Source of the DNA: Proteinivorax hydrogeniformans
GTDB taxonomy: Bacteria; Bacillota; Proteinivoracia; Proteinivoracales; Proteinivoracaceae
Assembly: GCF_040515995.1 (NCBI RefSeq)
Contig: NZ_CP159485.1
Span: forward strand, 1,178,001 to 1,242,000
Reading direction: 5' to 3'
Length of the DNA: 64,000 nucleotides
In this document: in pieces, positions 42,771 through 52,200 of the stretch
Layout of the letters: each line of letters opens with the position of its first letter
How positions within the stretch are numbered: the first letter of the stretch is position 1
The notes under the pieces: generated by a model
The model's input: the letters and a program-made list of their open reading frames with translations, nothing else
The model's database searches: none
Told to the model about the DNA's origin: nothing
Translations under genes and position numbers: made by a program

Positions 42771-43671
42771 TGGCTAGTTAAACAGTTGGCTGAAGTTTAA
42801 AAGCGAATTTACAATTTGGAGATGGTAATAAGTAATATGAGGTTGGAGGTTGGTAAAGAACATAACACCTTAAAACCTGTTACAACGAGGCTTTGGGGAA
42901 ACTGCCATATTAGCCAGTCATTTGCTGATGGGTTGACACAGAGGTCAACCCCTACCTCTGCGAGGGATGCAGGTTTCTGATTCTGGGCTATAAGATCCCT
43001 CCTTCCCTCCACGCGAGTAGGGGGCGACCTCTGTGTCGCCCCATCCAATATGGTTAACTTAGCTGGCAATGTTTTTTGCCTTTGATCTTTCCTGCGCGTT
43101 ATTATTGGTTCTGCTTTAGAGTTAGCGGAAAGTTAGACAGTTGGACAGTAAATCAAGGGCGGTTTGTTCTGTCTAGAATAATTTGCTATCTGCTACCTGC
43201 TAACTACTAACTACTAACTGCTAAACCTTTATTGGCCACCGTAAACATCACATGCCCTTTGTCCAAGCCCATTCATTTATGGTATCCATATTAGAAAGAC
43301 CCTGTTTTAATTAAAAAACTAATCATGATATTTCCAGACCCAGCAGAGTTAGCAAGTTTAAAATATGCCCTTTGTCCCAGCAGAATAAGCAAGTTTATAC
43401 GTTTTCGCGGCCAATGTATTTATTATTGGTTCTGCTTTAGAGTTAGCGGAAAGTTGGTTAGCAGAAAGAACATAACACCCTATGACCTTAGTAACAGCGA
43501 GGCTTTGGTGGTCATTGCCATATTAGCCAGTCATTTGCTGATGGGTTGACACAGAGGTCAACCCCTACCTCTGCGAGGGGGAGACTTAAGACATGGCTAT
43601 CTCGCATTCCTGATTCCTGCTCTGCCCGCTGAAGTTCTTTCCAACTTTCAACTTTCGACTTTCCACTTTCT
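42771..43671. repeat. Noncoding repeat block 2 (mosaic, mostly inverted relative to block 1)
   Basis: About 900 bases without a credible gene. Segments at about 42880-42970 and 43475-43630 match the reverse complement of the 522-bp unit of block 1 (for example the TTGACACAGAGGTCAA hairpin and CTCGCATTCCTGATTCC), and 43385-43465 matches its GGCCGCGAAAACGTATAAACTTGC region. It also contains period-7 tracts GGTTGGA (42841-42854), CTAACTA-type (43186-43227) and ACTTTCN (43637-43671). Two ORFs here (42809-43069 minus and 43325-43549 plus) are repeat-derived and unlikely to be genes. Confidence 0.85.
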
Positions 43672-43776
43672 TCTCATTAAAATCCAGTGTTTTTATTTTT
43701 TTTCAAAAACATACATAGCTTCCAAAAGCTAAGGAAATTATATTTAATGAACAACAAGCAAAAGGAGGAAAATAAA

Positions 43777-44520
43777 ATGCCAATAGGACCTATTGTTTTG
43801 ACAATAGTTGCAGTCTTAGTATTTTTTGGGTTTGCACAAAGGATACTAGATAGAATGAGACTCAGTGATAAAGCAGCTTTAGTGTTTATAGCTGCTATGT
43901 TTATAGGTGCGTATTTACCAGATATTCCTCTTGGGAATAATCTAGGTATAAACATCGGTGGTGGTTTGGTCCCGTTAATTTTGGTCGGTTATCTGCTTTA
44001 TAAAGCAAATACAACTAGGGAAAGGGTAAGAGCAGTGGTCGCCTCTTTAATAGCCGCAGTGGCTGTATGGGGCGTAGAGAGGTATATGCCTGAAGAACCG
44101 GGGGCAATGATTTTAGATCCATTATATATGTACCCATTGGTAGCTGGTATTATTGGATATTTAGCCGGAAGATCTCGCAGAAGTGCGTTTATAGCTGGAG
44201 TAATGGGTGTGGTGCTAACAGACATATTCTACGTAGTGTCAGTAGCCATAGACGGTGGTGAAGCATCAACTGTTATAGGCGGAGCAGGAATTTTCGATTC
44301 CGTAGTTATAGCAGGTATATTAGCAGTAGCTTTAGCTGAAATCATAGGCGAGACTAGAGAAAGAATCCAAGGTGGTCCTAGCGAAGATAGACCAGAAGAG
44401 CTAAAGAAAAACCTAAAAGGTGTAGAATTTGCAAATATGCTAAAGCAAAAGGATGAAAAAAGTGAAAAATCTAAAGTTACATCTTTAGATGAAAAGCGTA
44501 AAAAAGACAAAAAGAAGTAA
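43777..44520 (+). CDS. DUF1614-like multi-pass membrane protein
   Basis: A 247-residue membrane protein with about six to seven helices over residues 1-205 and a charged, Lys-rich cytoplasmic tail. 'PDIPLGNNLGINIGGGLVPLILVGYLLY', 'YPLVAGIIGYLAGRSRRSAFIAGVMGVVLTDIFYV' and 'GAGIFDSVVIAGILAVALAEIIGE' match my memory of the DUF1614 family. Function unknown. ATG 43777 behind AGGAGG. First gene of the cluster with the second SpoIIP-type protein, so probably sporulation-linked. Confidence 0.75.
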   Translation: MPIGPIVLTIVAVLVFFGFAQRILDRMRLSDKAALVFIAAMFIGAYLPDIPLGNNLGINIGGGLVPLILVGYLLYKANTTRERVRAVVASLIAAVAVWGVERYMPEEPGAMILDPLYMYPLVAGIIGYLAGRSRRSAFIAGVMGVVLTDIFYVVSVAIDGGEASTVIGGAGIFDSVVIAGILAVALAEIIGETRERIQGGPSEDRPEELKKNLKGVEFANMLKQKDEKSEKSKVTSLDEKRKKDKKK

Positions 44521-44535
44521 GGGGGTAATATAACA

Positions 44536-45801
44536 ATGCTAAAAAGGATGGGAACAACTTTTGTAGTAATAGCTCTTTTACTGACGTTTCCAGCTATTAC
44601 TACAGAAAAAACCAATGTAGCTCAAGCAGAGAATATAATAGAAGACTTTTTTGATCTTGTTTCACAAACGGAGTTAAAAGACGGTCAGTACTTTACAATG
44701 TACGGTCCAGAAGACGAAATTATCATGAAAACAGCTAGAATAATCCATGTAGATGATCGCTTCATCTGTTCAGACAATAAATTATACGAAGTATACCATG
44801 TGGACAACAATGAGCTTAGGGCTGACGCAAAGTTTGTAAAAGAAGTGGCTTTGAGAAGATTTGAAAATGAAACAAATGAAACTAACTTACTGGCAAGCAT
44901 AATTTCCAAGTTTTCTTTTACTTCATCACCAGCACAAGCAGAAGATGAAGGGCAAGGTCCTGTAGCCATTTACCATACTCACTCAGACGAGTCATACGTT
45001 CCCACAGACGGCACTGAGAGTATAGACGAAGATGGCGGTATATTTGATGTAGGGATGAGATTTAGAGACGAGCTTGAGGATAGGGGATACGATGTTGTGT
45101 TTTCTGATCAAGCTCACGACCCTCATGACTCAGGTGCTTATAAAAGGTCTAGAAGGACGGTGGAAGAACTTCTAAAAGAAAATCCAGCAGTTCTTTTTGA
45201 TGTTCATCGCGACGCTGTACCTGCAGAACAATATGCTGGCGAAGCGGACGGAGAAGATGTAGCCCAAATCATGTTAGTGGTAGGTCAGCAAAATCAAAAT
45301 ATGGCTGAAACAGAAGCTTTTGCGGAAGCGCTTAAAGCCAAGGGAGATGAGCTGCACCCAGATTTGATGAAGGGTATTTTTATGGCAAACGGTTCATATA
45401 ACCAAGACCTTTCTCCTAGAGCTGTTCTTTTAGAGGTGGGTACCTATACTCAAGAAAAAGAGTTAGCCAAAAAGGGTATAACGGCTTTTACAGACGTAGT
45501 GGAGCAGGAAATATATAATGGTCAGGCTCAAAATGGTGATGATAACGGCCAAGCGGGCATTTTAGCAGACCCTGGAGCAGGCGGTAACGGTGGCGCCGGT
45601 GCTGGTGGCGGGTTAGGGACAGCAGGAAGAAGCATTTTATGGATTCTTGGAATAGCTGCAGTAGGTGGGATAGCATTTTTGGTGATAAACAGTGGTGGGT
45701 TTAGCGAAGTGGGGAGCAAACTAAAGAGCTTTACTACCAAAGAATTTGCAAACCAGCTGAAAAAGCAAAAAGATGAAGAAGATGATGGTGAGGATAAATA
45801 A
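44536..45801 (+). CDS. SpoIIP-family peptidoglycan hydrolase with C-terminal membrane anchor
   Basis: A 421-residue protein with a signal peptide (about 1-31), an N-terminal beta-rich domain (about 35-115), a SpoIIP domain from about 142 ('YHTHSDESYVPTDG', 'LFDVHRDAVP', 'AVLLEVGTY'), a Gly-rich linker (about 340-362), one membrane helix (about 365-386) and an acidic/basic cytoplasmic tail. The catalytic His/Glu pattern is the same as in SpoIIP at 2222, but the anchor is at the other end. It is translationally coupled (TAATG) to the YIEGIA gene. A peptidoglycan hydrolase acting in spore formation is a reasonable inference. Confidence 0.88.
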   Translation: MLKRMGTTFVVIALLLTFPAITTEKTNVAQAENIIEDFFDLVSQTELKDGQYFTMYGPEDEIIMKTARIIHVDDRFICSDNKLYEVYHVDNNELRADAKFVKEVALRRFENETNETNLLASIISKFSFTSSPAQAEDEGQGPVAIYHTHSDESYVPTDGTESIDEDGGIFDVGMRFRDELEDRGYDVVFSDQAHDPHDSGAYKRSRRTVEELLKENPAVLFDVHRDAVPAEQYAGEADGEDVAQIMLVVGQQNQNMAETEAFAEALKAKGDELHPDLMKGIFMANGSYNQDLSPRAVLLEVGTYTQEKELAKKGITAFTDVVEQEIYNGQAQNGDDNGQAGILADPGAGGNGGAGAGGGLGTAGRSILWILGIAAVGGIAFLVINSGGFSEVGSKLKSFTTKEFANQLKKQKDEEDDGEDK

Positions 45802-46724
45802 TGGAACATTATCTCTATATTATAGCTTTTGCAACCATTGCTGGTACGCTATCTAGATTTATAATGTTAAAAACAGATTATAGGCAGTACCCAACAAACC
45901 CACATGGTTCTTTAATCCACTTATCATTAGGATTTATTGCAGCAGCATTAGGGGCCGTAGCGATACCGGCCCTTATAGAACAAGACTTTGCTGCTGTTAC
46001 TTTTTTGGCTTTAGCAGCCCAGCAATTTAGGGAAATTCGTAATATGGAAAGAGAAACATTACAAAAGCTTGAAGTCACAGAGTTAGTTCCTAGAGGCGAA
46101 GATTTTATAGAAGGTGTAGCTAGAGCTTTTGAAGCCAGGAACTACCTTGTTATTTTAATATCAATTTTTACAAGTCTGGCAGCTTTTTTAATTACAGAGC
46201 TTACAAATATATACTGGGGGTTGTTAGGAGGAGCAGTAATAGCTGTTGTGCTAATTTATATAGCACTTAAACTTATGGAAGGTCAGCGTATTATCGATAT
46301 AGCTGACGTAGATAAGGCAGAAATTCGCTTTGATGATGCTAATCTTTTTGTTGAAGACATCCAAATAATGAATATAGGCTTAAAGGAAGGTCAAGAAACG
46401 ATACTAAAAAAGGGTTTAGCGGTTATGATAAAGCCCAAAGATGCTGATGCCGTGGCTATACTAGGGGATGTAGGTCAAAGACAAGCCTTAACCCATGTAG
46501 CTTCAAAGTTACTGGGGATTTACAAAGATGTCGATACCCCTGAGTTTACGCCACTAGCTAGAAGAAACGAAGACAATGGATATGTTGCATTATATATAGT
46601 GCCCACACATGGAACAAGCGAAGACTTAATAGACGCCATAGAGCGAACCCCCTTATTGGAAAGTGCCATATCTAGGCCAAGCTTATCTGCAGTTGGCCGG
46701 CATATCAAGCAGGAGGAGGAATAA
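45801..46724 (+). CDS. YIEGIA-family membrane protein
   Basis: A 307-residue protein with an N-terminal membrane helix, a second pair near 62-85, and two helices at about 118-155, around a conserved 'EDFIEGVARAFEARNYLVI' segment (the family name motif reads FIEGVA here). The C-terminal half is soluble. NCBI families name such proteins YIEGIA; they occur in spore-forming Firmicutes. Function unknown. It overlaps the SpoIIP-type gene by one base and is followed after 2 bases by its small partner gene. Confidence 0.82.
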   Translation: MEHYLYIIAFATIAGTLSRFIMLKTDYRQYPTNPHGSLIHLSLGFIAAALGAVAIPALIEQDFAAVTFLALAAQQFREIRNMERETLQKLEVTELVPRGEDFIEGVARAFEARNYLVILISIFTSLAAFLITELTNIYWGLLGGAVIAVVLIYIALKLMEGQRIIDIADVDKAEIRFDDANLFVEDIQIMNIGLKEGQETILKKGLAVMIKPKDADAVAILGDVGQRQALTHVASKLLGIYKDVDTPEFTPLARRNEDNGYVALYIVPTHGTSEDLIDAIERTPLLESAISRPSLSAVGRHIKQEEE

Positions 46725-46726
46725 AT

Positions 46727-46930
46727 ATGAGCACAGATTTAGTAAGGGTGATAGTTGCCATCGTTGTAACGCCCGATGATGAAGATAAAGTTAAAGATGG
46801 TGGCATGGCTCCTATATTTGTAGCCAAAGACAGGCAGGAGCAGCAAAAGATATCAATGTATATATCACGGATAACACAATCAGTACTTCATGATTTAGAA
46901 AATGGAGTGCTCATGCTAGTCAAACATTAG
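46727..46930 (+). CDS. Small partner of the YIEGIA protein (capping complex subunit family)
   Basis: A 67-residue soluble protein starting MSTDLVRVIVAIVVTPDDED, with 'GGMAPIFVAKDRQEQQKISMYISRITQSVLHDL'. Its size, position and sequence fit the 'capping complex subunit for YIEGIA' family. ATG behind AGGAGGAG. A physical complex with the product of the preceding gene is likely but not shown by the sequence. Confidence 0.78.
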   Translation: MSTDLVRVIVAIVVTPDDEDKVKDGGMAPIFVAKDRQEQQKISMYISRITQSVLHDLENGVLMLVKH

Positions 46931-46939
46931 GGGGAAGCC

Positions 46940-47410
46940 ATGAAAATAATATATAACTGCTATGGTGGGTCCCATTCATCAGTGTTATCTGGATATATTC
47001 ATTGTGGCATAATAGAAAAAGATAAGGTGCCCTCAGCTAAGAAGCTACTGTCGCTTGCATATTATGACTCTCAGAAGGCTGATGACCACGGCATAGTCCA
47101 ATATATAGGGACAGACTCAAAAGGCAATAGGGTCTATTCTGTGGGCTTAGAAAGTGAAGCGGTGTTTTCTCGTAAGTGTGTAAAAAATATAGCCGCAATT
47201 ATGGGTATTAGCTGTGAAGAGTACGTCTTTGTTGATACGATGCCTGCCGTCAACTGGTTTATGCGAATTGGTGGCTTTTTGTCAAGGGCCTTAGGTTTAA
47301 AAGCAGTTGGGCGCCCTTTGGTTATCTTTGGTACCCAAAGGGCTTTTTTTGATATAATAAACTTAGTAGAGGATAATATTAACAAAATAGAGGAGAGCGA
47401 TAAAAAGTGA
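46940..47410 (+). CDS. DUF3189 family protein, paralogue 1
   Basis: A 156-residue protein with the family start 'MKIIYNCYGGSHSSVLSGYIH' and 'VDTMPAVNWFMRIGGFLSRALGL'. The N-terminal CYGGxHSS stretch resembles a nucleotide or metal site, but no function is established. It overlaps the second paralogue by four bases. DUF3189 pairs are common next to YIEGIA genes in spore formers. Confidence 0.85.
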   Translation: MKIIYNCYGGSHSSVLSGYIHCGIIEKDKVPSAKKLLSLAYYDSQKADDHGIVQYIGTDSKGNRVYSVGLESEAVFSRKCVKNIAAIMGISCEEYVFVDTMPAVNWFMRIGGFLSRALGLKAVGRPLVIFGTQRAFFDIINLVEDNINKIEESDKK

Positions 47411-47883
47411 AGATTTTTTATTATTGCTACGGCGGAGCTCACAGCTCTGTTGTAGCTGCAGCAATACACTTAGAAAAGGTATTTCCTCCACTAACATATG
47501 AAAAAGTAAAACAGTTGCCCTACTTTGACTTAACTAGCCCTAAAAACAGGGGAGTCCCTATAAAGCTAGGAGAGGATTGCGATAAAAACGAAATTTATTT
47601 TGTTGGCTTTGGCAAAGATAAGCAGCTGATAGTTAAGTTTGTTGAAAGCTTTTTAAATGCACACGGGGTCGAAGATGACAGGTACATCATGGTTGATTGC
47701 TTAGCAAGTATCTCTTTTTATGTAAAAATCGGAGGATTTATCTCAAAAGTTTTAAACCTTAGAAAGCTAGGGCAGATGATTACTGCAAAAGGTATTGTGG
47801 ACTCAGAGAAATCACTTTTAAAAGCTGTTGATGTGGCAAAACAAGTAAGCGAAGGAAAGTCAGATATCTTGACTAAAATATAG
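47407..47883 (+). CDS. DUF3189 family protein, paralogue 2
   Basis: A 158-residue protein, clearly related to the preceding gene: 'MKIFYYCYGGAHSSVVAAAIH' and 'VDCLASISFYVKIGGFISKVLNL'. The GTG start overlaps the stop of paralogue 1, so the two are translationally coupled and may form a heterodimer. Confidence 0.85.
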   Translation: MKIFYYCYGGAHSSVVAAAIHLEKVFPPLTYEKVKQLPYFDLTSPKNRGVPIKLGEDCDKNEIYFVGFGKDKQLIVKFVESFLNAHGVEDDRYIMVDCLASISFYVKIGGFISKVLNLRKLGQMITAKGIVDSEKSLLKAVDVAKQVSEGKSDILTKI

Positions 47884-47933
47884 TTTTATATGATAATAAA
47901 ACATGTTATAACAAACTGAGGTGAAACTATATT

Positions 47934-49229
47934 ATGAAACATAAAATCAAAGACGTTGCATTAGATTCTATTGCACATCAACTAGAAATTGAAAAAGGAG
48001 ATTATCTAATTACTATAAATGATCAAACACCTGAAGATATAATAGACTATAACCTACTCCAAACTGAAGAAGAGATTAATCTACACATAGAAAAATCAAA
48101 CGGTGAAAACTATATATTTGAGATTGATAAAGAGTTTCATGAAGATTTAGGGCTAATCTTTGAAAACCCCACACTAGATGATATTAAAAGCTGTCATAAT
48201 AACTGTGTTTTTTGTTTTATAGACCAGCTTCCACTAGGAATGCGAAAAACATTGGGGGTAAAAGATGACGACTACCGGTTATCCTTTTTGCACGGTAACT
48301 ACGTTACCTTGACAAACCTTACCCAACAAGAAATTTCAAGGATTATAAGACTCAATCTAAGTCCTTTATACATATCAATTCACGTAAGCGATGATGCCAA
48401 AAGACAAGAGGTTATGGGAACGCCTAAAGCAAAAGGGATTTTACCTCTTTTACAAAAGCTATCGGACAATGGCATAGAATTTCATGGACAATTAGTGCTA
48501 TGCCCAGGTGTTAACGACGGAAAGCAACTAGAGGATACATTAGAAAGCTTAGAAAACTTACTTCCTAGTTTGTTATCTTTATCTGCAGTGCCAGTTGGAT
48601 TAACTACTCATAGAACCAACTGCTACCCTTTAAGAAGATTTAACAAAGAAGAAAGCAAAGCTATAATTCAAACGGTAAATAAATACAGGGATAGATATAA
48701 AGAAAAGTGTGGAAAGGCAACTGTGTATGCAGCCGATGAGTTCTACGTAAATTCTAATACCGCTATCCCTTCCGGCGAATACTATGAAGATTATCCTCAA
48801 CTAGAAAACGGAATTGGAATCACTTCTCTTTTCTTAGACAATCTAAAAGAGGTGCAAAAAAAACTACCCGAAAGCATTACTCCACAGAATATAACTATTG
48901 TAACTGGAAAGTCATCATATCAATATGTAAAGGAGTTAGATGATGTATTAAATACTATTGATGGACTTAACAGTCAATGTATTAAAGTGGAAAACAAGTT
49001 TTTTGGTAAATCTATAACTGTTGCGGGGCTTTTAACCGGTCAAGATATATATGAAAGCTTAAAAGATGTAAGCCTAGGAGATATTGTTTTTATACCGCGG
49101 GCTTGTCTTAAAGATGACAGCCCTATATTTTTAGATGGACAGACCTTGCAACAGCTAGAGCAAAAGCTTAATATAGATATTAAAGCTGTAAATAACTCAT
49201 CTGAAATACTTGAAATATTAGGAGGATAA
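47934..49229 (+). CDS. DUF512 radical SAM-related protein with PDZ-like domain
   Basis: A 431-residue protein with an N-terminal PDZ-like domain (about 1-70, 'EIEKGDYLITINDQTPEDIIDY'), a Cys-rich motif 'CHNNCVFCFIDQLPLGMRKTLGVKDDDYRLSFLHGNYVTLTNL' that supports an FeS cluster (C-x3-C-x2-C), and the C-terminal DUF512 domain. Widely conserved just upstream of der in Clostridia; the reaction is not known. ATG 47934 behind GAGGTGA. Confidence 0.92.
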   Translation: MKHKIKDVALDSIAHQLEIEKGDYLITINDQTPEDIIDYNLLQTEEEINLHIEKSNGENYIFEIDKEFHEDLGLIFENPTLDDIKSCHNNCVFCFIDQLPLGMRKTLGVKDDDYRLSFLHGNYVTLTNLTQQEISRIIRLNLSPLYISIHVSDDAKRQEVMGTPKAKGILPLLQKLSDNGIEFHGQLVLCPGVNDGKQLEDTLESLENLLPSLLSLSAVPVGLTTHRTNCYPLRRFNKEESKAIIQTVNKYRDRYKEKCGKATVYAADEFYVNSNTAIPSGEYYEDYPQLENGIGITSLFLDNLKEVQKKLPESITPQNITIVTGKSSYQYVKELDDVLNTIDGLNSQCIKVENKFFGKSITVAGLLTGQDIYESLKDVSLGDIVFIPRACLKDDSPIFLDGQTLQQLEQKLNIDIKAVNNSSEILEILGG

Positions 49230-49232
49230 TAA

Positions 49233-50552
49233 ATGGGATTACCAGTTGTAGCTATAGTAGGAAAGCCAAACGTAGGAAAATCCACCTTATTTAATAGAAT
49301 GGTCTCTGAACGCTTGGCAATAGTAGAAGACAAACCAGGAGCGACCCGGGATAGGTTATATAGCAAAGCGCAGTGGCTAAATCATAACTTCTATGTGGTG
49401 GATACCGGGGGTATGGTATTTGAGGACGAAGACACCTTAGCTGGCGAAGTTACCAAGCAAGCTCAGATAGCAGTGGATGAATGTGACGTTATTGTTTATG
49501 TAGTTGATGGCAGAATGGGTGTAACCGATGAGGATCAATATATAGCCTCTGTTTTAAGAAAAGTTAAAAAGCCTATTGTGCTAGCTGTTAATAAAATCGA
49601 AGACTATAAAAGACAGCAATCAGATATCTACGAGTTTTACTCTTTAGGCTTTGGCGCTTTGACACCAATTTCAGCTGCCAACGGTTTGGGTATAGGAGAG
49701 CTCTTCGATGAGATAGTAAATAATTTTCCTCAGGACTCTGTCATAGAAGATGATGAAAACACCTTAAAGCTTGCTTTTATTGGCAAACCAAATGCAGGAA
49801 AATCATCTATGGTAAACAAACTTTTAGGTGAAGAGCGTGTAATAGTAAGTAACATCCCTGGAACCACACGGGATGCTATTGATAGTAAGTTTAACTATGA
49901 GGATAAAGATTATATCCTAGTTGACACAGCTGGGCTTAGAAGAAAAAGTAAAGTTTCGGAAGGAATTGAATACTATAGCGTACTTAGGGCTATACGTAGT
50001 ATAGAGCGCTGTGATGTAGCTATACTTGTAGTTGATGCAGAGCAGGGTATAACTGAGCAGGATAAAAAAATAGCTGGAATTGCCCATGAAGAGGGTAAAC
50101 CCACTATAATTGCTGTAAATAAGTGGGACTTAATTAGTAAAGATGATCACTCAACCAAGGAATTTACAAAAGAAATTAAAAGGGAGTTACCATTTTTACA
50201 CTATGCGCCTATTATTTTTGTATCCGCTAAAACAGGGCAAAGAGTTATTAAACTAATACCACTATCTGAAGAAGTATTTGAGTTTGCTTCTACTAGAATT
50301 CCCACAAGTCTATTAAACGAAATAATTATAGAAGCAACATCAATAACTCCTCCACCATCTGATAAAGGTAAGAGATTGAAAATAATGTATTCAAGCCAAG
50401 TATCAGTAAATCCGCCTTTTTTTGTCATGTTTGTGAATGACCCAGAGCTTATGCACTTTTCATACTTAAGGTTTCTGGAAAATCAATTACGTGAGACCTT
50501 CGGCTTCAAAGGTACTCCAATTAGGATAGGGGTACGTCAAAGAAGTGAGTAA
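49233..50552 (+). CDS. der: Ribosome assembly GTPase Der (EngA)
   Basis: A 439-residue double GTPase: first G domain with 'GKPNVGKSTLFN' and 'DTGGM', second with 'GKPNAGKSSMVNKLLGEERVIVSNIPGTTRDAID' and 'DTAGLRRK', then a C-terminal KH-like domain ending 'ENQLRETFGFKGTPIRIGVRQR'. It acts in 50S subunit maturation. ATG three bases after the DUF512 gene. Confidence 0.97.
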   Translation: MGLPVVAIVGKPNVGKSTLFNRMVSERLAIVEDKPGATRDRLYSKAQWLNHNFYVVDTGGMVFEDEDTLAGEVTKQAQIAVDECDVIVYVVDGRMGVTDEDQYIASVLRKVKKPIVLAVNKIEDYKRQQSDIYEFYSLGFGALTPISAANGLGIGELFDEIVNNFPQDSVIEDDENTLKLAFIGKPNAGKSSMVNKLLGEERVIVSNIPGTTRDAIDSKFNYEDKDYILVDTAGLRRKSKVSEGIEYYSVLRAIRSIERCDVAILVVDAEQGITEQDKKIAGIAHEEGKPTIIAVNKWDLISKDDHSTKEFTKEIKRELPFLHYAPIIFVSAKTGQRVIKLIPLSEEVFEFASTRIPTSLLNEIIIEATSITPPPSDKGKRLKIMYSSQVSVNPPFFVMFVNDPELMHFSYLRFLENQLRETFGFKGTPIRIGVRQRSE

Positions 50553-50566
50553 AGGGAGGGATTAAC

Positions 50567-51157
50567 ATGCTCAAATGGCTATGGATAGCTTTAAGTTACT
50601 TTATTGGATCTATTTCCTTTGCCTATATTGTGGCAAAACTTCACTCTGGTATAGATATAAGAAATTACGGTAGCGGCAATGCAGGAGCTACTAATGTACA
50701 TAGAACCTTAGGAATAAAAGCATTTGCAGTAGTTTCAATACTAGATATCCTGAAAGGATATTTTGTAGTTTTTATCGCTATGCTTATAACAGATAACCAG
50801 CTTGCAATAGCTTTATCTGCTTTAGCAGTTATCCTAGGACATAACTGGCCAATTCTATTTAACTTTAAAGGAGGAAAAGGGATTGCCTCTACACTTGGAG
50901 TTGTGGCTGCTTTTTCATTTTTAGCCTTTATAATTTTGGTTGTTTTAATGGCAGTTATTATTTATATAACTAGATATATGTCTTTAGCATCCCTTGTGGC
51001 AACGTTATCCGCTCCAATTCTAATTTTTTTCTTATCAGGAGATAGCTATTATTTTGTGGGAATTACTTTTGTTTTAACAATTCTAGCGTGGTTTACCCAT
51101 AGGCAGAATATTATAAGGTTATTAGATGGACAGGAAAGAAAAATTGGTGAAAGATAA
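50567..51157 (+). CDS. plsY: Acyl-phosphate:glycerol-3-phosphate acyltransferase PlsY
   Basis: A 196-residue membrane enzyme that starts phospholipid synthesis. Has the three PlsY motifs: 'GSGNAGATNVHRTLGIKA', 'GHNWPILFNFKGGKGIAST' and the C-terminal 'HRQNIIRLLDGQE', and five or so membrane helices. Partially precedes gpsA, which supplies its substrate glycerol-3-phosphate: a metabolic pair. Confidence 0.96.
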   Translation: MLKWLWIALSYFIGSISFAYIVAKLHSGIDIRNYGSGNAGATNVHRTLGIKAFAVVSILDILKGYFVVFIAMLITDNQLAIALSALAVILGHNWPILFNFKGGKGIASTLGVVAAFSFLAFIILVVLMAVIIYITRYMSLASLVATLSAPILIFFLSGDSYYFVGITFVLTILAWFTHRQNIIRLLDGQERKIGER

Positions 51158-51170
51158 GGGAGGGAAAGAT

Positions 51171-52199
51171 ATGAAAAAGGTTTCAGTTTTAGGAGCTGGA
51201 GGGTGGGGCACAGCAATAGCTATAAGTCTGGCGAAAGATGGTCAACAGGTAAAATTATGGACTAGAACTGATAAGTCAGCCCAAAACTTAAATAAAACCA
51301 GAGAAAACATCAAATATTTGCCCGGTGCTGTAATACCAGCTAACGTCACCATATCATCTTCTATTGAAAAAAGTGTTTTAAATAGTGATATAATTGTAAT
51401 TGTCACTCCATCGTCTGCAGTGCGCCGTGTTTGTGAAAAAATCAAGCCAGTAATTTCAAAAGATACAATTATCGTCACTGCTTCTAAAGGTTTTGAGCAA
51501 AACACACTTCTTAGGATGTCAGAAGTTATACAAGACGTGCTAGGAAAACAGCAGCCTGTAGCAGTGCTTTCAGGACCTAATCATGCAGAAGAAGTTGGTA
51601 GAGAAATACCAACTGCAACAGTTGTTGCTTCTAGCAAAAGGAAGACAGCTGAAATTGTTCAAGATGCTTTTATGGGGCCAAAGCTTAGAGTTTATACAAA
51701 CCCCGATATAGTAGGGGTGGAAACAGGTGGAGCGTTAAAAAACATAATAGCTTTAGGTGCCGGTATTTCCGACGGACTAGGGTTTGGTGACAACACAAAG
51801 TCTGCCCTTTTAACGAGAGGTCTCACAGAGATAGCTAGGTTAGGTGTGGCTATGGGTGGGGAAACGGTGACATTTGCAGGCCTTTCCGGAATTGGAGATT
51901 TAGTGGCAACCTGCACTAGTACCCACAGCAGAAACTGGAGAGCAGGTAATTTACTAGGACAAGGAAAAACATTAGATGAGATTTTAGCAGATACAAATAT
52001 GGTGGTAGAGGGTGTAAAAACCGCTAGAAGTGTTAACCACCTTGCAGAAAAATATAATGTGGAAATGCCTATATCTAAACAGATTTATAAAGTTTTGTTT
52101 GAAGATAAAGACCCAAAAGAAGCAGTAACAGATTTAATGTTACGAGGGAAAACTAATGAAATGGAAGAAGTAGTCATTACTCAAAACGCTAAATGGTAA
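51171..52199 (+). CDS. gpsA: Glycerol-3-phosphate dehydrogenase [NAD(P)+]
   Basis: A 342-residue enzyme that makes sn-glycerol-3-phosphate from dihydroxyacetone phosphate. N-terminal dinucleotide fold 'VLGAGGWGTAIAISLAKDGQQVKLWTR', 'VLSGPNHAEEVGREIPTATV' and 'GLSGIGDLVATCTSTHSRN'. ATG 51171 behind GGGAGGG; the frame is open from 51126, inside the end of plsY, without support. Ends at a strong terminator. Confidence 0.97.
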   Translation: MKKVSVLGAGGWGTAIAISLAKDGQQVKLWTRTDKSAQNLNKTRENIKYLPGAVIPANVTISSSIEKSVLNSDIIVIVTPSSAVRRVCEKIKPVISKDTIIVTASKGFEQNTLLRMSEVIQDVLGKQQPVAVLSGPNHAEEVGREIPTATVVASSKRKTAEIVQDAFMGPKLRVYTNPDIVGVETGGALKNIIALGAGISDGLGFGDNTKSALLTRGLTEIARLGVAMGGETVTFAGLSGIGDLVATCTSTHSRNWRAGNLLGQGKTLDEILADTNMVVEGVKTARSVNHLAEKYNVEMPISKQIYKVLFEDKDPKEAVTDLMLRGKTNEMEEVVITQNAKW

Positions 52200-52200
52200 A

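Noticed and set aside
42809-43549. ORFs in repeat block 2 (42809-43069 minus and 43325-43549 plus)
   Set aside because: They span rearranged repeat modules, have no ribosome binding site and no recognisable product.
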